Assembly: GCA_903871975.1 (NCBI GenBank)
Contig: CAIQIY010000682.1
Location: 1 to 10,847 of the forward strand
DNA length: 10,847 nucleotides
Direction of reading: 5' to 3'
Origin: an uncultured Chloroflexota bacterium
GTDB lineage: Bacteria > Chloroflexota > Chloroflexia > Chloroflexales > Roseiflexaceae
This document shows positions 1 through 5,766 of this stretch, piece by piece. A program made the translations under genes and the position numbers. Positions within the stretch are counted from its first letter, which is position 1. Each line of letters opens with the position of its first letter. The notes beneath the pieces were generated by a model. That model was not told the DNA's origin and did not search any database. It saw nothing but the letters and a program-made list of their open reading frames with translations.

Positions 1-291
1 CGGCCCATGGTGTTCGCAATCGACTGCAAAGCCGCCTGCCACCCGGTGCACGTGCACCACGCGGTCGCGGCACAAGTGCGCCGGCGCACGCGCCACACGC
101 CGCTCCAGCAGGCGCGCCGCCTCTTCGTCTGGCAGATGCTCGACATCCTCCTGGTTCACCAGATGCTGGCGCCAGCCCGACTTGCCGCCGAGATGCTCGT
201 ACACCATCACGAAATCGAGCTGCTTGCCGAGTGCGTAGGTTGCCGCCGCCAGCGCTGACGCGCCGCCACCGATGATGATCAGATCAACCAC
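1..291 (-). CDS. FAD/NAD(P)-dependent oxidoreductase, thioredoxin-reductase-like (N-terminal part, runs off left edge)
   Basis: Read from the minus strand, a GTG at 289-291 opens 97 codons with no stop before the window edge. The protein starts VDLIIIGGGASALAAATYAL, a textbook beta-alpha-beta dinucleotide fold with the Gly-rich loop GGGASA at about residues 8-13, followed by a second strand and an LGGKSGW stretch. In the thioredoxin-reductase-like flavoproteins this N-terminal loop binds FAD; whether NAD(P)H and a redox-active Cys pair are used cannot be told because the rest is missing. The GTG start is supported by an AAAGGAG ribosome binding site five bases upstream (minus strand, about 296-302). 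The gene overlaps the 3' end of the broken dihydroorotate-dehydrogenase-like gene, so the two were probably cotranscribed. The substrate is unknown. Confidence 0.75.
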   Translation of the reverse strand, partial: MVDLIIIGGGASALAAATYALGKQLDFVMVYEHLGGKSGWRQHLVNQEDVEHLPDEEAARLLERRVARAPAHLCRDRVVHVHRVAGGFAVDCEHHGP

Positions 292-1276
292 AGGATCTCC
301 TTTCCGATGATCGCGACGGAATCGTACCGGATCAACGCCCGCATGGCATTGGCGCGCTCGAATGCCGCCGGATCGCTCGCGGCACTCCGGCGCATGCTGG
401 CCGTCATCTGCTCTCGTCGTGGGCTGCCATCCCGTCGCTCAGGCCGAGCCGTGCGCCGGTGAGCGCGCCTGGTCCGTGGGCCAGTGGCGCCGATGCCATC
501 ATCACCGCATCGGCACCGGCCATCACCGCCTTGACGGCATATGCATCCCACCGCTCAGAGCCAGCGACGCCGCGATGCGTCCCGCCAGGATGGCGACCCA
601 GCGCAACGGTAACCGCAGGTCGTCGCTGGTGCTCAGGCACACGTTTGGCACCACCTCGAACGCCCCGACGTCGAGATCTGGCTGATGGCAGCGATTGGAC
701 ACCACCAGGCCACGTGCCCCGGCACCGATCAGCTGCCGGCACAGGTGTGGCAGCGACGTGTGATACGGCCCGAGCTTGACGGTCACCGGGACCGTGACTC
801 GTGCGGTGACGGCCGCGACCAGCTCGACCAGGCGACGCTCCAGCTCGGTCGCGCCGACGGCTGGGCCCGTCGGGAAGTGCCAGCGCCGCGGCGCCCACTC
901 GCTCGCTCAGCCGGGCGTATTCGATCCAGCCGCCCACCGTGCTGCCGTTGAGGCTGCCGATCACTGGAATATCGACCGCCGCGACGGCAGCGGCGACGTG
1001 TTCGACGTAGGCGTCTGGCCCAACATGGTCGTGCGCCAGATCGGGACCATACGTCAGCGCCTCCACATGGGTGCGCGCGCCACGTTCACGGAAGTGATGC
1101 AGCGCACGGCTCGCATGCCTGCGTTGTTCCTCGAACAGCGAGTACAGCACGATCGCGCCGGCACCAGCATCAGCCAGGCGGAAAGCACCAGCGATGCATG
1201 TTGAGAGCGGCGACGACGCCACGACCAGCGGTGCGTCGAGCTCAAGCCCGAGATAGGTCGTCCGCAGATCCACCAT
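279..1276 (-). pseudogene. Dihydroorotate-dehydrogenase-like protein, disrupted by three frame changes
   Basis: The minus strand encodes a recognisable PyrD-like FMN TIM-barrel protein, spread over three frames. From ATG at 1276 the first frame gives MVDLRTTYLGLELDAPLVVA, GAGAIVLYSLFEEQ and DIPVIGSLNGSTVGGWIEYA. Homology then passes near base 880 to a second frame (PTGPAVGATELERRLVELV, VTVKLGPY, VVPNVCLSTSDDLRLPLRW). Near 541-546 it returns to the first frame (AVKAVMAGADAVMMASAPL), and near 368-375 it moves to a third frame (EQMTASMRRSAASDPAAFERA), ending at TGA 279-281. At the second junction the usual 'H-TAED-AVK' type segment also seems to be missing about three residues. The family is related to dihydroorotate dehydrogenase but its stand-alone members have no firm role in pyrimidine synthesis. 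Three lesions in one gene, with the long genes elsewhere in the window open, favour real decay over sequencing error, though raw reads would be needed to exclude error. The stop overlaps the start of the downstream flavoprotein gene. Confidence 0.8.
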
Positions 1277-1359
1277 TGGTCACCCCCATGCATCCGTCTC
1301 TGCGGCGAGTATCGCGCGACGGCCGGGCCACGGTGGTGAAGAAGGCTCCGGTTTCGGGT

Positions 1360-1365
1360 TATGAT
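1360..1365 (+). promoter_or_regulatory. Possible -10 element for the MazG-like gene
   Basis: TATGAT lies here, which would place a transcript start near 1372 and leave a leader of about 28 nt before the ATG at 1400. No convincing -35 hexamer is visible at the proper distance, so this is a weak call. If right, it favours the ATG at 1400 over the GTG at 1379 as start. Confidence 0.3.
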
Positions 1366-1399
1366 GTGACCAGCGTCAGTGACCAACGATGAGGCATGG

Positions 1400-1747
1400 A
1401 TGGACCTGAACGAGTACCAGCGGGCTGCGCTGCGCACCGCTGCCGCAGTCGGCACCGAGGCACGCCTGCTCAATGCGATCCTCGGCCTGGCCGGCGAGAC
1501 CGGCGAGGTCGCCGAGTTGCTGAAGAAGCACCAGTTTCATGGCCACACGCTCGATCGCCAGCGCGTCCTCGACGAGCTCGGCGATGTCTTGTGGTACATC
1601 GCGCTCGCCGCTGATGCCCTCGACAGCACACTCGAAGAGATTGGCCAACGGAACGTCGCCAAACTGCTGCGCCGCTACCCGATGGGGTTCTCGGAACAGG
1701 CGAGCCGTGAACGCCCGGCTTCGCCAGATGATGCAGACACACGATGA
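1400..1747 (+). CDS. MazG-like nucleotide pyrophosphohydrolase
   Basis: This 115-residue all-helical protein has the metal-binding signature of the MazG/dUTPase-2 superfamily: E33-x-x-E36 in AGETGEVAELLKK, then E59-x-x-D62 in LDELGDVLWYIA. Members hydrolyse (d)NTPs or related nucleotides to the monophosphate and pyrophosphate using Mg2+, often as house-cleaning enzymes; the substrate cannot be told from sequence. The length matches single-domain family members, and the last 20 or so residues (after RRYPMGF) are a charged tail with no motif. I chose ATG 1400 because GAGG at 1391-1394 sits five bases ahead and MDLNEYQ is where homology begins; an in-frame GTG at 1379 would add seven residues but has no ribosome binding site. 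The gene is divergent from the broken dihydroorotate-dehydrogenase-like gene and convergent with the tRNA gene. Confidence 0.85.
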   Translation: MDLNEYQRAALRTAAAVGTEARLLNAILGLAGETGEVAELLKKHQFHGHTLDRQRVLDELGDVLWYIALAADALDSTLEEIGQRNVAKLLRRYPMGFSEQASRERPASPDDADTR

Positions 1748-1777
1748 TGGGAATACCGCTGCGGATTGGTGGTGCTG

Positions 1778-1854
1778 TGGTGGGCGATAGTGGACTCGAA
1801 CCACTGGCCTCATCCGTGTGAAGGATGCGCTCTAACCAACTGAGCTAATCGCCC
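1778..1854 (-). tRNA. tRNA-Val (anticodon CAC)
   Basis: The minus strand from 1854 folds as a complete cloverleaf: acceptor stem GGGCGAT/ATCGCCC (7 bp), D arm GCTC/GAGC with an AGTTGGTTA loop, anticodon arm CATCC/GGATG around the loop TTCACAC, a 5-base variable loop, and T arm AGTGG/CCACT around TTCGAGT. The anticodon is CAC, which reads valine codon GUG. The discriminator base is A, and the next three bases (1780-1778) are CCA, so the 3' end is encoded in the DNA. Total length with CCA is 77 nt. No clear terminator is visible in the 30 bases between it and the convergent MazG-like gene. Confidence 0.97.
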
Positions 1855-1863
1855 TTGAGCCCC

Positions 1864-1892
1864 AATGTAGCACAGCTCGGCGAAATGCGCAA
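1864..1892 (-). promoter_or_regulatory. Candidate promoter of the tRNA-Val gene
   Basis: On the minus strand, TTGCGC (1892-1887) and TACATT (1869-1864) are separated by exactly 17 bases. The -10 hexamer keeps four of six consensus bases and the -35 keeps the TTG. A start about seven bases downstream would lie a few bases before the mature tRNA 5' end at 1854, as is common for tRNA genes. The match is partial, so the call rests mainly on spacing and position. Confidence 0.45.
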
Positions 1893-2085
1893 GTGGGCCC
1901 GGGCCACTGAGCCACTCTTGTGCCGCCATCGTCGTGTGACGCACCACGGCGGCTCACGCCGGTGTTGCGCCGACCCACTGGCGCGTGCAGGCGCAACGAA
2001 CCTGGCCGCTCACGTGCCGCCGCTGTCGACCGCTGGCGCTTCCGGCTCTGACGTTGCATCAGCCCTGCCCCCACGACTCACAATC
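1893..2085. other. Gene-free stretch with an inverted repeat
   Basis: No credible coding region is visible: open frames here have no family motifs and no ribosome binding sites. Two symmetric elements stand out. A 10-base palindrome, GGCCCGGGCC, lies at 1896-1905 just upstream of the candidate tRNA promoter. An 8-bp inverted repeat, GTTGCGCC (1964-1971) with GGCGCAAC (1990-1997), could form a hairpin with a shorter inner CAC/GTG pairing. Neither strand has a T-run after the repeat, so it does not look like an intrinsic terminator. Function unknown. Confidence 0.4.
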
Positions 2086-2115
2086 TTGACATCCAGCGCC
2101 GCACCGTGATACAGT
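2086..2115 (+). promoter_or_regulatory. Promoter of the ABC transporter cluster
   Basis: A perfect -35 hexamer TTGACA (2086-2091) is followed after 18 bases by TACAGT (2110-2115), which keeps four of six -10 consensus bases. Transcription would begin near 2122, giving a leader of roughly 240 nt before the solute-binding protein start at 2360. It is the best housekeeping-type promoter match I see in the window and is oriented toward the transporter genes. Confidence 0.6.
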
Positions 2116-2153
2116 CGCAGGTACGCGCGTCAGGCCGCACCAACGCCGCCGAA

Positions 2154-2260
2154 GTGTTTCGCCCGCCCGCGGGGTGTCGGGGCGGGCGACGAGGGGTACA
2201 CGGAGAACATCGCGCTGCGGTGTACGCGCACGGCCGTGCTCTGAGGGGCCGTGCAAACAC
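2154..2260 (+). promoter_or_regulatory. Structured leader RNA: possible four-helix junction (candidate cis-regulatory element)
   Basis: Downstream of the promoter, four Watson-Crick helices nest into one closed junction. P1 is GTGTTT (2154-2159) with AAACAC (2255-2260). P2 is CGCCCGCCC (2160-2168) with GGGCGGGCG (2180-2188). P3 is GTACAC (2196-2201) with GTGTAC (2220-2225). P4 is GCACGGCC (2228-2235) with GGCCGTGC (2247-2254). P2 begins at the base after the 5' strand of P1 and P4 ends at the base before its 3' strand, so both could stack on P1. Terminal loops are 11, 18 and 11 nt. I do not recognise the conserved core of a known riboswitch class (TPP, cobalamin, FMN, SAM, glycine, lysine were considered). 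No terminator follows, so control, if any, would more likely act on translation or RNA stability. A self-complementary GCACGGCCGTGC at 2228-2239 is a competing fold. Confidence 0.45.
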
Positions 2261-2323
2261 CGCCGGGGTCAGATGGTTCCGGGCCGCCGATCCGGCCAGC
2301 AGTGGCAGTGATGCCGATGCTGT

Positions 2324-2343
2324 GATGTCGCACACCAGACATC
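2324..2343 (+). promoter_or_regulatory. Hairpin next to the solute-binding protein ribosome binding site
   Basis: GATGTC (2324-2329) pairs with GACATC (2338-2343) around an 8-base loop, and two G-U pairs can extend the stem. It ends two bases before the AAGGAG ribosome binding site (about 2346-2351), so an extended or alternative fold could limit ribosome access. It might work together with the upstream four-helix structure, but that is only inference. Confidence 0.35.
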
Positions 2344-2359
2344 GTAAGGAGCAGAGTCC

Positions 2360-4330
2360 ATGAGAGAGCAGACGATCAAGCGCAGCGCCGTGCCGTTGCT
2401 GCTCGCGCTGCTGGTTCCGGTGCTCGCCGCATGTGGCGGCGCAGCCCCAGCCGAACCGCAGGTCATCCGCGAGACCGTCGTCGTCGTCGAGACAGCCGCC
2501 CCAATCCGCGAGACCGTCGTCGTCGTCGAGACGGCCGCCCCGGCGCCGACTGCCGAGCCGGCGCAGGCGACCGACACCTCATTCACGACGCCACACCCGA
2601 TTCTCGGCGACCTGCGCGTTCGGCAGGCGATCGCCTACTGCACCAATCGCCCCGAGCTGATCAAGTCGGTGTACGGCTTCCTGTCCGACGAGCAGCAGCA
2701 GACGCTGTTGATGGACACCTTCCTGCCCCAGGGCCACTGGGCACTGGCACCGCAGGAGTCGCTCACCACCTATCCGTTTGACGCCGAGAAGGGCAATGCG
2801 CTGCTGACCGAGGCCGGCTGGCTGGGCGAGCCCGGCGCGGTGCGCGCCAACGAGGCCGGCTCGCCGCTGTTCCTCGAGTTCACCACCACCAATGCCCAGT
2901 TCCGCCAGACCTGGGCGTCGGTCCTTGAGCAGCAGCTGCTGAACAACTGTGGTATCCAGATCAGCCGCAAGCATGCGCCCGCCTCGTGGTGGTTCGGTGA
3001 CACCACTGGCCTGTCGCGGCGCGACTTTGAGCTCGGCGCGTTTGCCTGGGTTGGTCAGATCGATCCGGGTGGCGTGTCGCTGTACGCCTGCAACCAGATC
3101 CCATTCCCGTCGAACAACTGGGAAGGCCAGAACTCGATGGGCTGGTGCAACGAGGCGGCCAGCAAGGCGATCATCGCCGCCAACAACACGCTGAACCGCG
3201 AAGAGCGCATCAAGCAGTACGCCATCGTTCAGCAGGAGTTCACCAAGGATATGGTGAGCCTGCCGTTGTTCAACCGCCTCGAGGCCGCGGCTGCCACCAA
3301 CAATCTCGAGAACTTCCGCCCCGACTCGACCGAGTACGTCACGGCGAATGCGGCCGAGTGGAAGCTGAAGGACGGCGGCACCAGCCTGGTGATGGGGTTC
3401 ACCCAGGAGCCCGCCTCGCTGTTCGGCCTGGTCGAGAGCGCGGCCGTCACCGCGATGATCGGCGAATTCCTCGGCCAGAGCGCGACGTCGTACAGCTACG
3501 ACTATCAGCCGGTGCTGCTCAAGAGCCTGCCGACCATCGACAATGGCGAGGCCACCAATGCCGAGGTCGAGGTCAAGGCTGGCGACAAGGTGTGGAACAC
3601 GGCCGGCGAGGCTGTTGAGCTCGCACCGGGCGTCGAAGTCGCCACCTCGACCGGCGAGACGGTCGTCTACGAGAGCGGCACGCTGAAGCTGAATCAGCTG
3701 ACGACCAACTTCTCGTGGATCGATGGCATCACGTGGCAGGATGGCGAGCCGCTGAAGAAGGCCGACATGGAGCTGGCCTACGCCATCGACTGCAATCCCG
3801 ACTCGGGAGCAACCAGCCTGGTGGTGTGCAATTCGTTCCAGAATGTGAGCTTCACCAGCGACACGGCATACACCATCACCTACCTGCCGGGCGCGCAGTG
3901 GCCCGAGTATTTCGCCATCGGCATCGGCGCCTATCCGTCGCACCTGGTGCTGTCGGACGGCCGCAAGCTGGCCGATGTGCCGGCTGCCGAGTGGGCCACC
4001 CTGCCGGAGATCGCCGAGAAGCCCCTGAGCATCGGGCCGTACGTGATCGACAGCTGGGAAAAGGGCCAGCGCATGGTCCTCAAGGCCAACCCGAACTACG
4101 TCAAGGGTGAGCCGGCGGTGAAGGAGATCACCATCAAGTTCATCGCCGATAGCCAGCAGGCTGTCTCGCAGCTGCTCACCGGCGATGTCGACATCCTCGA
4201 CGCCACCACGCTCGGCGCGGGCGCCGAAGTCGAGACGGTGCTGAAGGCTGCGGCCGAAGGCAAGGTGCAGGCGACCGTCGTCGCCAGCGCCACCTGGGAG
4301 CACGTCGACTTCAATCTCTTCGTCCGCTGA
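2360..4330 (+). CDS. ABC transporter solute-binding lipoprotein, family 5 (peptide type), with circularly permuted halves
   Basis: This 656-residue protein should sit on the outer face of the membrane and hand a peptide or similar ligand to the permeases. The N-terminus is a lipoprotein signal (basic start, hydrophobic core, lipobox LAAC with Cys25). It is followed by a linker with two tandem copies of IRETVVVVETAAP (36-48, 49-61). The domain order is odd. Residues about 79-338 carry motifs normally found in the C-terminal half of SBP_bac_5 proteins (HPILGDLRVRQAIAYCTNR, WWFGDTTGL, DPGGVSLYAC, EERIKQYAIVQQEF). Residues about 340-656 carry those of the normal N-terminal half (LVMGFTQEPASLF, the family signature region WIDGITWQDGEPLKKADMELAY, SIGPYVIDSWEKGQRMVLKANPNY, AVSQLLTGDVD). 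The protein stops at WEHVDFNLFVR, where relatives normally run on into the VRQAI segment. Start ATG is preceded by AAGGAG at 8 bases. It is the first gene of the transporter cluster. Ligand unknown. Confidence 0.9.
   Translation: MREQTIKRSAVPLLLALLVPVLAACGGAAPAEPQVIRETVVVVETAAPIRETVVVVETAAPAPTAEPAQATDTSFTTPHPILGDLRVRQAIAYCTNRPELIKSVYGFLSDEQQQTLLMDTFLPQGHWALAPQESLTTYPFDAEKGNALLTEAGWLGEPGAVRANEAGSPLFLEFTTTNAQFRQTWASVLEQQLLNNCGIQISRKHAPASWWFGDTTGLSRRDFELGAFAWVGQIDPGGVSLYACNQIPFPSNNWEGQNSMGWCNEAASKAIIAANNTLNREERIKQYAIVQQEFTKDMVSLPLFNRLEAAAATNNLENFRPDSTEYVTANAAEWKLKDGGTSLVMGFTQEPASLFGLVESAAVTAMIGEFLGQSATSYSYDYQPVLLKSLPTIDNGEATNAEVEVKAGDKVWNTAGEAVELAPGVEVATSTGETVVYESGTLKLNQLTTNFSWIDGITWQDGEPLKKADMELAYAIDCNPDSGATSLVVCNSFQNVSFTSDTAYTITYLPGAQWPEYFAIGIGAYPSHLVLSDGRKLADVPAAEWATLPEIAEKPLSIGPYVIDSWEKGQRMVLKANPNYVKGEPAVKEITIKFIADSQQAVSQLLTGDVDILDATTLGAGAEVETVLKAAAEGKVQATVVASATWEHVDFNLFVR
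2465..2542 (+). repeat. Two tandem 39-bp units in the lipoprotein linker
   Basis: Two adjacent 39-base units (2465-2503 and 2504-2542) are nearly identical, differing only by a couple of third-position bases, and each encodes IRETVVVVETAAP. They lie between the lipidated cysteine and the folded domain. The near-identity suggests recent duplication or ongoing copy-number slippage of a tether segment; the GTCGTCGTCGTC runs inside each unit are themselves slippage-prone. Confidence 0.9.
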
Positions 4331-4345
4331 TCTCCGGATGCGTCT

Positions 4346-4375
4346 GCAGACACCTGATCAGAGCCAGGTGTCTGC
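4346..4375 (+). promoter_or_regulatory. Strong hairpin after the solute-binding protein gene
   Basis: GCAGACACCTG (4346-4356) and CAGGTGTCTGC (4365-4375) form a perfect 11-bp stem with an 8-base loop, starting 15 bases after the stop codon. No T-run follows, so it is not a canonical intrinsic terminator. In importer operons, hairpins in this place often protect the binding-protein mRNA or reduce read-through, giving more binding protein than membrane components; that role is inferred here. Confidence 0.65.
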
Positions 4376-4447
4376 GCCGCATCATTCGATCCTCCCTGTG
4401 GTACCCGGTTCCATCCGAGCGATGCGCAGCAGCGCGGGAGTCCGCTC

Positions 4448-5656
4448 ATGACGGCATTTTTGATCCGGCGCATCGCCCAGATGGTCATCGTCATCCTGCT
4501 CTCGTCGGTCGTCTCGTATGCGCTGCTGAACATCGCACCGGGCGGCCCGCTCACGTTCCTGCGCGAGATGAACAATAGCGGCCGGACGCGTGTGACAGCC
4601 GAGGATATTGCCCGGATCAAGGCGCGCTTCGAGCTCGACCTCGATCTTCACATTCGCTTCTCGCGCTGGCTGATTGGCGTCCCCGATGGCCCGCTGGTCA
4701 TCGGCGGTCAGACGTACTTCGCTGATTGGGTCGTCGGCTGCAAGATTCCTGGCCAGGTGCGCTTGCGCTACCCCGATGGCACGACCGAGATCATCGAAGA
4801 GGGGTGCGCACTGCCGTTGACGCTGCAGGATCTGGTCGATGGGCCACCACGGCGCGACAGCCGCGGCATTCTGTTCGGCGACTTTGGCTTGTCGCAGGCG
4901 ATTCTGCGTGATCGGCCGATCACGGTGTTGATCGAAAGCCGGTTGCCGTATACGCTCGCCTTGATGGGTGCCTCGACACTGCTCTCCATCCTGATCGGTG
5001 TACCGATCGGCGTCTACTCGGCCGTGCGTCAGTACTCGCGCTTTGATTACACCATGACGACCGTTGCGTTCCTCGGCGCATCGCTGCCGACATTCTTCGT
5101 CGGCATCATGGCCATCCTGGTCTTCGCCATCGGCGCGAAAGGCGCAGGCTTACCGTATCTGCCCCCGGGCGACGCATCAGCGGCACGTGATTATGTCGTT
5201 CCATGGCTCGGCAAGATCACCAAAGAGAGTCCGCTGGATTATCTGTTGCACTTCATCATGCCATGTGGCATTTTGGTCTTCACCAGCGTCGCTGGCTGGA
5301 GCCGTTTTGTTCGTGCCAGCATGCTCGATGTGATGAAGCAGGATTACGTGCGGACGGCACGGGCAAAGGGTGTTCGTGAGCGCATCGTCATCCTGAAGCA
5401 TGCATTGCGCAACGCACTCATCCCGTTCATCACCTTGCTGGCCGGCACGTTGCCGGGCCTGTTCGCCGGGGCGATCATCACCGAGACGATCTTCAACTGG
5501 CCGGGCATGGGGCGGTTGTTGATCGATGCGTTGGGCCGTTTCGACTATACCGTCGCGATGGCAGTGTTGTATGTGACGATCGTCCTGACGATGATCGGCT
5601 ACCTGCTCTCGGATGTGCTGTACACGCTGGTGGATCCGCGCATCCGGCTGAATTGA
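4448..5656 (+). CDS. dppB: ABC transporter permease, OppB/DppB family, with an enlarged extracytoplasmic loop
   Basis: This 402-residue inner-membrane protein would form half of the translocation channel. TM1 covers about residues 11-30 (VIVILLSSVVSYALLNIAPG), and five more hydrophobic segments follow at about 166-190, 203-228, 266-285, 325-345 and 367-390. The EAA loop that contacts the ATPases is VRTARAKGVRERIVILKHAL (301-320), and the end YTLVDPRIRLN is typical of the family. It is longer than usual members (roughly 310-340 residues). The extra length lies mainly between TM1 and TM2, where residues about 76-135 form a hydrophilic insert with just two cysteines, C98 and C120, which could form a disulfide. 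Start ATG has GGGAG seven bases upstream. It follows the solute-binding protein by 117 bases containing a hairpin. The Dpp-type name is by family only; the substrate is not shown. Confidence 0.92.
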   Translation: MTAFLIRRIAQMVIVILLSSVVSYALLNIAPGGPLTFLREMNNSGRTRVTAEDIARIKARFELDLDLHIRFSRWLIGVPDGPLVIGGQTYFADWVVGCKIPGQVRLRYPDGTTEIIEEGCALPLTLQDLVDGPPRRDSRGILFGDFGLSQAILRDRPITVLIESRLPYTLALMGASTLLSILIGVPIGVYSAVRQYSRFDYTMTTVAFLGASLPTFFVGIMAILVFAIGAKGAGLPYLPPGDASAARDYVVPWLGKITKESPLDYLLHFIMPCGILVFTSVAGWSRFVRASMLDVMKQDYVRTARAKGVRERIVILKHALRNALIPFITLLAGTLPGLFAGAIITETIFNWPGMGRLLIDALGRFDYTVAMAVLYVTIVLTMIGYLLSDVLYTLVDPRIRLN

Positions 5657-5672
5657 CACGGTTTCGGCTGGC

Positions 5673-5690
5673 AGATGGTAGTCGCCATCT
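5673..5690 (+). promoter_or_regulatory. Small hairpin in the gap between the two permease genes
   Basis: AGATGG (5673-5678) pairs with CCATCT (5685-5690) around a 6-base loop, shortly after the stop of the first permease gene. There is no T-run. The rest of the 110-base gap to 5767 shows no promoter I would defend. It may be only an mRNA-stability element or chance. Confidence 0.3.
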
Positions 5691-5766
5691 CGCAGCACGA
5701 CGTTGCTCGACGACGCGTGGCACCCAACCGATTGTGTGCAACGCAACCGACCGAATGGAAACGGGC

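Noticed and set aside
7..258. Open frame on the plus strand at the left edge (83 codons)
   Set aside because: It is the antisense shadow of the flavoprotein gene, which has a clear FAD-binding motif on the minus strand; the plus frame has a His/Arg/Ala-rich product without motifs.
2160..2188. GC-rich hairpin in the leader as an intrinsic terminator or attenuator
   Set aside because: No T-run follows the stem on either strand, so only its role as part of a folded leader was kept.
2154..2260. Known riboswitch (TPP because of CTGAG, or FMN, cobalamin, SAM, glycine)
   Set aside because: The conserved cores of these classes are not present; the CTGAG lies in a hairpin loop without the rest of the TPP core.
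2106..2363. Open frame through the transporter leader, ending at the binding-protein start, possible leader peptide
   Set aside because: No ribosome binding site, an Arg/Gly-rich product with no motif, and it runs through the stems of the proposed structured leader. The overlap with the ATG looks accidental.
2579..4303. Very long open frame (574 codons) antisense to the solute-binding protein gene
   Set aside because: Long antisense frames are expected opposite GC-rich genes with strong codon bias. Its product is repetitive in Asp/Leu/Arg/Gly without family motifs, whereas the plus strand has a clear lipoprotein.
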